This document shows positions 7,830 to 14,368 of a DNA stretch of 16,419 nucleotides, piece by piece. Each line of letters begins with the position of its first letter. Position 1 is the stretch's first letter. The stretch is from contig WRMR01000037.1 of NCBI GenBank assembly GCA_009776995.1, positions 1 through 16,419 on the forward strand. Reading direction: 5' to 3'. A program made the position numbers and the translations under genes. The notes under the pieces were generated by a model. It did not search any database. It was given only the letters and a program-made list of their open reading frames with translations, and was not told the origin of the DNA. This DNA is from Planctomycetaceae bacterium (GTDB lineage: Bacteria > Planctomycetota > Planctomycetia > Pirellulales > Thermoguttaceae).

Positions 7830-8909
7830 ATGTCATACACGAATGATGAAGGAATCCATCCACCAAAGGTTGCGCCGCAGGAAATCCGTATCTCCTGTCC
7901 ACACCAACAGCTCGGCCAAACCTTACTGACAGGCTGTTTTGGGACATTGCTCAAAATGGCCTTTTACCTGTTCGTGTTTTTCCTGTTGCTGGCCTTTATG
8001 TTTTCGATGCGCGGCGGTTCCGGTGTTCCCGGAGAGATCAGCGAAAAGCATTTTTCCGGCAATAAAACCGCGAAGGATAAAATTGCCATCATCACGATCA
8101 ACGGCATCATTTACGGCGGCGAAGAAACCGGCTTCATCAAGCAGATTGAAAAGGCAACGGAAGATAGCAAGGTCAAGGCCGTTGTTTTGCGGATTGATTC
8201 GCCCGGCGGCACCGTCTCGGGCAGCGATTACTACCACCACAAATTGCTGGAGTTCAAAAAGAAACGCGGCATCCCCATCGTCGTCAGCATGGGCGACATG
8301 GCCACCAGTGGAGGTTACTATCTGGCCGTGACGGGTGATGAAATTATCGCGGAGCATTCGACCATCACCGGGTCCATCGGCGTGATCATGCCGAATTATG
8401 ACCTGTCGGAACTGTGCGAAAAAATCGGCGTCCAGTCCGACCCGATTGTCAGCGGACCGCTCAAGGAGCTCGGCAGTGTCACGAGAAAACTGACGGACAA
8501 GGAGCGCGCCGTACTCGAATCGGTCATCCGCGACATGTTTTCGCGCTTCAAGGAAATCGTCTGCGACGGGCGACCAGCCTTGCGGAACGATCCCGAACTG
8601 CTGGCTGAAGTGACCACCGGCCAGATTTTTCTCGCAAAACAGGCACTCGAAAAGCAACTGATCGACCGGATCGGCTATCTTGGCGACGCCGTGGAACGTG
8701 CTGCTGCACTGGCCGGACTGCCGCAGGACAAATATCAAGCGGTGCGATACGAACAGCCGAAAACGCTGCTCGAAACGATGGTCGGCGTCAAGGCTGACAA
8801 GATCGCCGGGGCTGATTCGCAGGTGGCCGTTGCGGCGGAAATGCTCAACGACATCGCCGCGCCAAAAATGTACTACATTTACCCGCGTGCTTTGCCGATT
8901 CGCGAATAA
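7830..8909 (+). CDS. sppA: SppA-type signal peptide peptidase (S49 serine protease)
   Basis: 359 residues from the chosen ATG at 7830. Short SppA enzymes are membrane-bound serine proteases that degrade signal peptides left after secretion and can act on misfolded membrane proteins. A cytosolic N-terminus precedes one membrane segment at about 43-60. Next come the S49 core strand KIAIITINGIIYG, the VLRIDSPGG motif, the nucleophile Ser160 in MATSGGYY, the GSIGVI motif, and Lys212 in SGPLKELGS. That lysine matches the catalytic Lys of the Bacillus SppA Ser/Lys dyad. The size fits the single-domain form, not the tandem E. coli form. The start was chosen because GAAAGG lies six bases upstream; in-frame ATGs at 7764 (inside the -10 box) and 7806 lack such a site. 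It is divergent from the membrane protein gene. Confidence 0.95.
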   Translation: MSYTNDEGIHPPKVAPQEIRISCPHQQLGQTLLTGCFGTLLKMAFYLFVFFLLLAFMFSMRGGSGVPGEISEKHFSGNKTAKDKIAIITINGIIYGGEETGFIKQIEKATEDSKVKAVVLRIDSPGGTVSGSDYYHHKLLEFKKKRGIPIVVSMGDMATSGGYYLAVTGDEIIAEHSTITGSIGVIMPNYDLSELCEKIGVQSDPIVSGPLKELGSVTRKLTDKERAVLESVIRDMFSRFKEIVCDGRPALRNDPELLAEVTTGQIFLAKQALEKQLIDRIGYLGDAVERAAALAGLPQDKYQAVRYEQPKTLLETMVGVKADKIAGADSQVAVAAEMLNDIAAPKMYYIYPRALPIRE

Positions 8910-8927
8910 AGCCACTTGTCCCCCATC

Positions 8928-8956
8928 TTGACAGCCTCACTCTGAGAGGTTATATT
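8928..8956 (+). promoter_or_regulatory. strong sigma70-like promoter of the second DUF1559 operon
   Basis: TTGACA (8928-8933, 6 of 6), a 17-base spacer and TATATT (8951-8956, 5 of 6). This is the best promoter match in the window. Transcription should start near 8963, inside the left arm of the hairpin at 8959-8997. Confidence 0.75.
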
Positions 8957-8958
8957 TT

Positions 8959-8997
8959 CAGGCAGTAATAATTTTTTGAAAAAATTATTACTGCCTG
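8959..8997 (+). promoter_or_regulatory. perfect 18-bp hairpin at the 5' end of the DUF1559 transcript
   Basis: The arm CAGGCAGTAATAATTTTT (8959-8976) is exactly complementary to 8980-8997, with a 3-base loop TGA. No T run follows the right arm in the plus direction, so it is not a classical terminator there. Its place at the predicted transcript start suggests a 5' mRNA-stabilising stem, an early attenuator, or a DNA cruciform or protein-binding site. It could also end sppA transcription, as it lies 50 bases past the sppA stop. Confidence 0.7.
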
Positions 8998-9048
8998 GTA
9001 TCCACGATGATTTCCGAGCAATTTTACGCATGGTGAAAAGGGGACATG

Positions 9049-10404
9049 ATGATGTCTTTGGAGTCGCGCATTAATAACGTGAACATTTCCATCAGAGCCG
9101 CGAGAGTCATCAAGCGGAATGACCGCTCCGTTACCGTCGCGGCTCTGAAGGATAACACAACTGATTTTAGTACGAATTCTTTGCATCACACAAACCAAAC
9201 AACGCATTTCAATATAAAACAAGCATTTACGCTGGTGGAGCTATTGGTCGTCATCGCGATTATCGGGATTTTGATTGCGCTATTGCTCCCGGCGGTGCAG
9301 GCGGCCCGTGAAGCGGCACGGCGAATGTCCTGTTCGAACAAGCAGAAGCAACTTGGCCTGGCAATGCACACCTATGCCGACGCGAATAAAAAATTGCCCA
9401 CTTTTGCGGTCATGGCCCAGCGAACCGGGACCATTGCCGAAGGTGCGTCGCCAGCGGAAGCTGCTTGTTGCTTCGGTGGAAAGGCGGTTTCCGTTCTGGC
9501 CCGGTTGTTGCCTTACATGGAACAGTCACAACTCTTTTCACAAATCCCGAACTGCGAATGGGTTTATCTCAATTGCGGACAGGATAACGCTCGCTTGAAC
9601 GCCATGGAATATCACGGGACAAGCATGGCGGCGGTGGCGCGAATTCCTGTTCCGGCGTTTCGCTGTCCTTCGGACGGCGGACCGAACACGATGAACACGA
9701 TTGCAGTTTTTGCAGCCAATCCCCGCACCGAAGTGCCTAACGGGAACCGCGAAGCGACGCGTGACCCGGGCGAGGCGTCCGAAACCGCGACGACCAATTA
9801 CGTGGCCTGTACCGGCTCGGCAACCGGCACTTATTACGATATGAACCATCCCACCGACGGGGTGTTTTCCTACGAAATCTGGAAGGGATTCGAAATGATG
9901 ACCGATGGCACAACGAACGTCATGGTGTTCAGCGAGTCGATCATCGGGGACGGGTCAATGGATTCGGATGGTGGGACAATCAACCTTTCCACGCCGCCCG
10001 CCCCGATGCAGCCCTGGACGCGCTGCGGTCACAGCACCGCCGGTCAACGCGGGGCACCGGATTGGTCCATCACACCGGGACTTACGAGCATTGACCCAGA
10101 CCCCGATGTCCGCATACTGTTGACGGCGAATACCGAAGCGTGGGTTGGCTGGCGCGGGAGCATCTGGCTTAGCGGAAAACCTTCCGCGACATTGTATTCC
10201 GCGTACAGCACACCGAACCCGCCCTATGCCGATTGGGGAACACGCAACGCTTATGGCTTTTTCTCCGCACGTAGCTTTCACACCGGCGGAGTCAATGTCA
10301 CGCTCGGCGACGGCAGCACGAGTTTCATCAGCAATACGATTGACCGGCAAGTCTGGCGCAATCTGTCGAAAATCAATTCCGGTGAAACGGTGTTGGGATT
10401 GTAA
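9049..10404 (+). CDS. DUF1559 family pilin-like protein with long N-terminal leader
   Basis: 451 residues. The pilin-like segment AFTLVELLVV begins only at residue 59, with Phe60 as the expected mature end and Glu64 at +5. It is followed by the hydrophobic helix and QAAREAARRMSC. The C-terminal family motif is at SFHTGGVNVTLGDGS. The 59-residue leader is far longer than usual prepilin leaders. Three consecutive ATGs (9046, 9049, 9052) follow AAGGGG (9038-9043); spacing favours 9049 or 9052. A TTG at 9181 would give a normal-length leader but has no ribosome site. The leader region also encodes a strong stem-loop (9093-9147). The lipoprotein gene follows after 18 bases, so the two are almost surely co-transcribed. 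Function in the family is unproven; an extracellular, pilus-like or matrix role is inferred. Confidence 0.9.
   Translation: MMSLESRINNVNISIRAARVIKRNDRSVTVAALKDNTTDFSTNSLHHTNQTTHFNIKQAFTLVELLVVIAIIGILIALLLPAVQAAREAARRMSCSNKQKQLGLAMHTYADANKKLPTFAVMAQRTGTIAEGASPAEAACCFGGKAVSVLARLLPYMEQSQLFSQIPNCEWVYLNCGQDNARLNAMEYHGTSMAAVARIPVPAFRCPSDGGPNTMNTIAVFAANPRTEVPNGNREATRDPGEASETATTNYVACTGSATGTYYDMNHPTDGVFSYEIWKGFEMMTDGTTNVMVFSESIIGDGSMDSDGGTINLSTPPAPMQPWTRCGHSTAGQRGAPDWSITPGLTSIDPDPDVRILLTANTEAWVGWRGSIWLSGKPSATLYSAYSTPNPPYADWGTRNAYGFFSARSFHTGGVNVTLGDGSTSFISNTIDRQVWRNLSKINSGETVLGL
9093..9147 (+). repeat. stem-loop inside the DUF1559 leader region
   Basis: CAGAGCCGCGA (9093-9103) is exactly complementary to TCGCGGCTCTG (9137-9147). 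An inner AGCGG/CCGCT stem lies between them. In RNA this would be a stable two-tier hairpin shortly after the start codon of the long leader. Confidence 0.65.
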
Positions 10405-10422
10405 AAACGGGGGCAAACATTC

Positions 10423-10872
10423 ATGCGGCGAAATCCAGTTTTGATCGCGGCAATTCTGGCAATACTCCATGTCAACGGATGTCAGCGTCTGCCTGACCGC
10501 CCGGAAGGAATGCCGGAATTGACGCCATGCACGATCGAAGTGACATTTGCTGGGGAACGTCTGGCCGATGTCGGTGTGCTACTCAAGCCGAAAGACGTCG
10601 TGAATGACACCTCGTCCGCTTGGCCAGCCGGCGGGAAAACCAACGCCGAAGGCAAGGCCGTCATGGTGACAGCGGCGTATTACACGGGCGTCGCACCGGG
10701 CGACTACGTTGTGTCATTTGAGAAATACGCCCCGGAGGAAATGCGCCGTGACGGGATGCCGCTGCCCGCCAAACCGCTTGTGCCGCTCAAATATTCGCAA
10801 AAACAATCGCAGGAAACCGTCACCGTGACGAAATCCCAAGCGGTTTATACCTTTGACTTGGACGGACTATGA
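10423..10872 (+). CDS. small lipoprotein paired with DUF1559 gene
   Basis: 149 residues with a short lipoprotein signal peptide: hydrophobic core at about 6-16 and lipobox VNGC with the acylated Cys at 20. The mature part contains the transthyretin/carboxypeptidase-regulatory-like pattern: CTIEVTFAGERLADVGVLLKP, then a TNAEGKAVM turn and APGDYVVSFEKY. That order fits a small beta-sandwich. It starts 18 bases after the DUF1559 stop, so the two form a compact operon driven from 8928. It resembles the lipoprotein at 3661-4113 in architecture but not closely in sequence. The role is unknown; anchoring or assembly of the DUF1559 protein is a guess from the repeated pairing. Confidence 0.85.
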   Translation: MRRNPVLIAAILAILHVNGCQRLPDRPEGMPELTPCTIEVTFAGERLADVGVLLKPKDVVNDTSSAWPAGGKTNAEGKAVMVTAAYYTGVAPGDYVVSFEKYAPEEMRRDGMPLPAKPLVPLKYSQKQSQETVTVTKSQAVYTFDLDGL

Positions 10873-11039
10873 GGAGTTTCAGCATTCACCTTAATCATCA
10901 GGTGTTCAATGCGGTCAGGATGAGTGTGGAGCTGAGCCGCGCGAGTCCTGAGTTGTTTTTTCCGTAACTCTTCATCCAAATTTTGGGCAATTGCTTCAAA
11001 GACGGCAATTTTGTTGTTACGAAGGTCGTTTATTCGCAT
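10845..11039 (-). CDS. possible 64-residue protein overlapping the nucleoside hydrolase stop
   Basis: The frame starts with an ATG that overlaps the end of the nucleoside hydrolase gene (stop at 11032-11030), the arrangement of translational coupling. The product would be small, helical and charged: NKIAVFEAIAQNLDEELRKK, then a His-rich turn HTHPDRIEH. I do not recognise it. Codon choice looks like that of its neighbours. Against it, the last 28 bases overlap the lipoprotein gene on the other strand, and no separate ribosome site is visible. Confidence 0.35.
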   Translation of the reverse strand: MRINDLRNNKIAVFEAIAQNLDEELRKKQLRTRAAQLHTHPDRIEHLMIKVNAETPHSPSKSKV

Positions 11040-11971
11040 CCGGCGGCGTAATGCAACCCTTCGAGTGTCTTTTGGATGACTTCTTCTTTTTCGATAAAAT
11101 AGGCAACTTCCATGTTCGACTGCCATTCGGGCACGCGGCGGCGGTCGAAAACGGTCATGCCGCGGGTCAGTTCGCCGATGGTTTCAACGTTGCCGGCCAC
11201 TTCTTTTGTGGTAAAGAGTTCGGGGTGAATCGCCGCCATGTAAGTGATCATGTCGTGGATATGAATCCCTTCGAGTCCGAAACGCTGGCGGTACGCTCGA
11301 AATGCCGGTTTAAGAATACTGCGCAAAAAGTGACCGATTTTCGTTGATTCCGCCGGCAGTTGGTCCAAATGTCCCAAAGTCAAGGTGATTCTGTTGGTCA
11401 CATCGAGCGGAATCAGAGTTTTGGTGCAGGGGGATTGAAACACCTGCCTGGCCGCTATCGGGTCACAGTACATATTAAATTCCGCCGCCGGAGTGATATT
11501 GCCTGACACATCGAGGTTTCCACCCATAATCACAACCTGGTTAATCAGTTGCGGCAATTCCGGGTCACGCTGAAACGCACGTGCGAGGTTGGTTAATGGG
11601 GCAAGCGTGATGATGGTCACCTCGTCCGGTGCGGAACGAACGGCATCACAAATCACTTTCTCTGCTGGATGTTGCGTCAAAAGTGCGGCGGAAGGCAGGT
11701 CGGTGCCTCCGAGACCGTCGATTCCGTGGACATAGCGGCCATCAACCGGCAAACCGTCGTCGGGTTCCGTGCCGAAACCGATGCGCGGCAATCGCGGCGG
11801 GTCAAGATACTCGATAATGGCGTGCAAATTCCGCGACGCGACTTGCGGCGTAACGTTTCCACCCGTCGAAGTGACGGCAATCACCTCGATGGCGGGATCG
11901 AACAAGGCCAGACAAAGAACCATGGCATCATCGATTCCGGGATCGACATCCAAAATGACCTTTTTTGCCAT
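11030..11971 (-). CDS. inosine/uridine-preferring nucleoside hydrolase (IUNH family, pyrimidine-type)
   Basis: 313 residues, the usual length for the family. It hydrolyses the N-glycosidic bond of ribonucleosides to base and ribose, in nucleoside salvage in the cytoplasm. The N-terminal calcium and ribose site is seen as DVDPGIDD (residues 8-15, with Asp10, Asp14 and Asp15). Further family motifs are APLTNLA (124-130), MGG (149-151), EFNMYCDP (164-171) and HIHD (237-240, with Asp240). Two histidines, His82 in YVHG and His239, match those used by the pyrimidine-preferring RihA/RihB group, so uridine or cytidine is the likely substrate. The start ATG has GGAG about nine bases upstream. A short ORF overlaps its stop. 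No nucleoside transporter or kinase is nearby in the window. Confidence 0.94.
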   Translation of the reverse strand: MAKKVILDVDPGIDDAMVLCLALFDPAIEVIAVTSTGGNVTPQVASRNLHAIIEYLDPPRLPRIGFGTEPDDGLPVDGRYVHGIDGLGGTDLPSAALLTQHPAEKVICDAVRSAPDEVTIITLAPLTNLARAFQRDPELPQLINQVVIMGGNLDVSGNITPAAEFNMYCDPIAARQVFQSPCTKTLIPLDVTNRITLTLGHLDQLPAESTKIGHFLRSILKPAFRAYRQRFGLEGIHIHDMITYMAAIHPELFTTKEVAGNVETIGELTRGMTVFDRRRVPEWQSNMEVAYFIEKEEVIQKTLEGLHYAAGCE

Positions 11972-12074
11972 TTTTTGAAACTCCGATATGAGCCACAGGG
12001 GGCGGAAGACTTTTCAGCGGTCACGACGTGACCACCCGACCTTAACTCTATCGCATGGCAGACCATGCGGCTGT

Positions 12075-12170
12075 TATACCGTTCAACGCCATGGACTTTG
12101 CTTTTCTGTCTGTGACCTTTGTGTTAAAAATTTTCAACACAAAGGTCACAAAAATTATACCAGTCAATTG
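12075..12170 (+). repeat. dispersed repeat, copy B, with perfect hairpin
   Basis: Similar to 5786-5890 along its length. The core is a perfect 15-bp inverted repeat: TGTGACCTTTGTGTT (12111-12125) and AACACAAAGGTCACA (12136-12150) around an AAAAATTTTC loop. Both copies lie in intergenic DNA in the same orientation. This suggests a short non-autonomous repeat or structured-RNA family rather than part of a gene. Confidence 0.75.
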
Positions 12171-12174
12171 GCAT

Positions 12175-12202
12175 TTGACAGTGACTATAGCTTGTCTATT
12201 AT
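12175..12202 (+). promoter_or_regulatory. candidate promoter of the histidine kinase gene
   Basis: TTGACA (12175-12180, 6 of 6), a 16-base spacer and TATTAT (12197-12202, 5 of 6). It sits directly after repeat copy B. It would leave an untranslated leader of nearly 190 bases, so the second weaker promoter-like pair next to the ATG may also be used. Confidence 0.55.
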
Positions 12203-12394
12203 GATAATTTTACAATATTTTCATTGACAAGTCCATTGACATTTGATCTATTACTGTTTTTTGTCGATGAATTTGATATATGTATCCGTAATATCAACTT
12301 TGTGACAAAAATGCGATTGCATGGAAATCCAGCAGTTGTTAGACTTCGCAATGTTCTTGTCGCCAGACTTAATATGTAAGATAATAGTGCAAAA

Positions 12395-14077
12395 ATGCCG
12401 CAGTACTATGGGTCGATTCGGAAAAAAATCCAACTGGTTTTATCGCTTCTGCTGGTTTTGCTGGCGATCCTGGCCGGGACGGGGATTTGCGCCGTGCGGT
12501 TGTACCGGGATTCCGTGCTGTTTGTCAACAGCCGTTCCGAGGAATTGCCGATCGTGGTCGAGCTTTCGAGGCAAATTTTGCAAATGCAGCGGCAGGTCGA
12601 ATCGCTCAAAGGCATGCTTCCAGAACGTGATAAGGCTGTCAACGATAGCCTGATGCGTTATTCTCCGGCAATAGGACGTCCTGACCGGAACGACTTCGGA
12701 AAAGAACTGATCCGACAAAGCATGAAATTTTCGTTCGTGTTTCATCTGGAAGCCTTGGGGCAACTGGAACAGAAATGTGACCAGATGTTCTGCGAAGGTC
12801 AGGCGGAATTCTCCGAACAGCGGCACAACGAATCGCAAATTCTGCGGGATATTTCCGACAGAATCGACAAATTGGGACACCTCTGTGACGATTCGGAAAA
12901 TCTCGATGACATGGAAACACTCACAAAATTAGACGATCAACTGTCCGAAATGAGTTCTGCTGCCCAGGACCTGATCGAGAATCTGCAATCGCAACAACGG
13001 GCGTATGCCGCAGCGATCCAGACGCAATATCGCAGGTTTCTCGCAGTGGTCAGTACGGCGGCCATCGCTTCGGCGGGAATTTTGCTGATTTTTCTGCGGT
13101 TGATGTACGCTTGGATTTTCCAACCAATCCGCGAACTGGTGGCCGGGGCGCAAATGATCGCCCAAGGGCGGTTCAATTACCGGATTAAGCTTGACGCCCG
13201 TGACGAAATGTCGCAACTGGCCAATGCGTTCAATCAGATGACTGAGCGTTTTGAAACGATTCGTGACGAACTCGACGCCCAGGTCCAGGCCAAATCGCGG
13301 GAACTGGTTCGCACCGAACGGCTGGCCGGCGTCGGATTTCTGGCGGCCGGCGTTGCCCATGAAATCAATAACCCGCTTGCTTCCATTGCGATGAGTGCCG
13401 AATCGTTGCAACGACGCCTTTTGCCGATGCTCGACCAACCGTCGAAAGGTTTCGACCACGACATCATCGAACGCTATCTGACGATGATCCAGGAGGAAGC
13501 GTTTCGCTGTAAGGGCATTACGGAAAAGTTGCTCGACTTTGCACGGACGGAGCGGAAAATCCGCGAACGGACGAATCTCGTCGAACTGGTCAACGGGATC
13601 GTCGAAATGCTGGGGCCCATGGGAAAATATCGCGGCAAACACATCCGACTCGACATCCCGGCCGCTTTGTTTGCGCTGGTCAACCCGCAGGAAATCAAAC
13701 AAGTGACGCTCAACCTGCTGACCAACGCACTCGATTCGATTGACGAAGGCGGGACGGTGTGGTTGCGGCTGTTTGAAAAAGACAACCATGCGCATCTCGT
13801 GTTTGAAGACGATGGCTGCGGCATGGATTCGGAAATCCTGCAAAACGTCTTTGAGCCGTTCTTCACCAAACGCAAAAACGGGCAAGGCACCGGACTGGGG
13901 TTGTCAATCACGCACCGCATCGTCTGCGAGCACCAGGGACGCATTGAAGCCTACAGTGCCGGGTTCGGACACGGTTCCGTCTTCCAAATCGAAATCCCGG
14001 TCACCAGCCCGGAAGCGGAACGCCTGGCCGCCATGAAGTCGAAGGAAATCATCGCCGCCCAACGCCGGGCCGCGTGA
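12395..14077 (+). CDS. membrane-bound sensor histidine kinase with HAMP domain
   Basis: 560 residues. A first membrane segment (about 12-35), a helical sensor region of about 180 residues outside the membrane, and a second membrane segment (about 216-238) lead into a HAMP linker (about 238-292, with PIRELVAGAQMIAQGRFNYR). Then comes the HisKA domain with phospho-acceptor His322 in GVAHEINNPLAS, and an ATPase domain with N box NLLTNALDS (440-448), G1 DDGCGMD (472-478), F box FEPFFT (486-491) and G2 GQGTGLGLS (496-504). All catalytic motifs are intact. The form resembles NtrB/ZraS-like kinases, which often sit next to an NtrC-type regulator; none is present on either side here. No ribosome site precedes the ATG, and an in-frame stop lies 18 bases upstream. 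The signal sensed cannot be told. Confidence 0.95.
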   Translation: MPQYYGSIRKKIQLVLSLLLVLLAILAGTGICAVRLYRDSVLFVNSRSEELPIVVELSRQILQMQRQVESLKGMLPERDKAVNDSLMRYSPAIGRPDRNDFGKELIRQSMKFSFVFHLEALGQLEQKCDQMFCEGQAEFSEQRHNESQILRDISDRIDKLGHLCDDSENLDDMETLTKLDDQLSEMSSAAQDLIENLQSQQRAYAAAIQTQYRRFLAVVSTAAIASAGILLIFLRLMYAWIFQPIRELVAGAQMIAQGRFNYRIKLDARDEMSQLANAFNQMTERFETIRDELDAQVQAKSRELVRTERLAGVGFLAAGVAHEINNPLASIAMSAESLQRRLLPMLDQPSKGFDHDIIERYLTMIQEEAFRCKGITEKLLDFARTERKIRERTNLVELVNGIVEMLGPMGKYRGKHIRLDIPAALFALVNPQEIKQVTLNLLTNALDSIDEGGTVWLRLFEKDNHAHLVFEDDGCGMDSEILQNVFEPFFTKRKNGQGTGLGLSITHRIVCEHQGRIEAYSAGFGHGSVFQIEIPVTSPEAERLAAMKSKEIIAAQRRAA

Positions 14078-14124
14078 GAAAGTGTCTTGAGCAGTGCCCA
14101 GCTTTATGACTCAATCTGAGTGTC

Positions 14125-14152
14125 TTGATATTTCGACCGATTGGACTATGAT
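14125..14152 (+). promoter_or_regulatory. candidate promoter of the membrane-fusion protein gene
   Basis: TTGATA (14125-14130, 5 of 6), a 16-base spacer and TATGAT (14147-14152, 5 of 6). Transcription would start near 14159 and carry the long hairpin of 14182-14310 in the untranslated leader. Confidence 0.55.
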
Positions 14153-14181
14153 CAATGCCATCGAAGTGTTTACGATTTTTC

Positions 14182-14310
14182 TTTTCACCACGAAGCGACA
14201 CGAAGTTTTTATCATCAGATTGCGCAGATGTACGCAGATGGTTTTAGAAAGAATATCTGCGGCCATCTGAAAATCTGATGATGATTTCCTTAGTGCCTTC
14301 GTGGTGAAAA
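14182..14310 (+). repeat. 129-bp nested hairpin of the CACCACGAAG/CTTCGTGGTG type
   Basis: Outer arms TTTTCACCACGAAG (14182-14195) and CTTCGTGGTGAAAA (14297-14310) are exactly complementary. Inside, ATCATCAGATT (14211-14221) pairs with AATCTGATGAT (14272-14282), and CGCAGATGG near the centre pairs with stretches of ATCTGCGGCCATCT. The whole element folds back on itself with a small tip loop. Such CGAAG/CGCAGAT palindromes are common dispersed intergenic repeats in environmental genomes; here it lies between promoter and start codon. Together with 14078-14181 and 14311-14368 it fills the 291-base gap between the kinase and fusion-protein genes, where no gene is seen. Confidence 0.75.
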
Positions 14311-14368
14311 AAACTGCCGCGTATCATCGAAACCTGATATTTCCCATGTTCGCCAAAATCAAGCCCCC

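Larger units (their letters stand above)
11972..12394. other. intergenic region, 423 bases
   Basis: Upstream of both the nucleoside hydrolase (minus) and the histidine kinase (plus). It holds an odd palindrome GGTCACGACGTGACC (12019-12033), dispersed-repeat copy B (12075-12170) and an AT-rich stretch with three TTGACA hexamers (12175, 12224 and 12236). A second promoter-like pair, TTGTCG (12357) and GATAAT (12380), ends only 9 bases before the kinase ATG. Short frames here are not convincing genes. Confidence 0.6.

Noticed and set aside
7923..8915. A 330-codon minus-strand frame opposite sppA
   Set aside because: It mirrors the codon pattern of the clear S49 protease gene; its product is low in structure and rich in His, Asp and Arg as shadow frames are.
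12019..12033. Palindrome GGTCACGACGTGACC as a specific operator
   Set aside because: It is a single site with no clear link to either neighbouring promoter; similar GTGACCAC pieces recur at 15387 and 15971, so it is more likely part of dispersed intergenic repeats.
12929..13885. A 318-codon minus-strand frame opposite the histidine kinase
   Set aside because: The kinase on the plus strand has all family motifs; the antisense frame has no start signals or recognisable domain.
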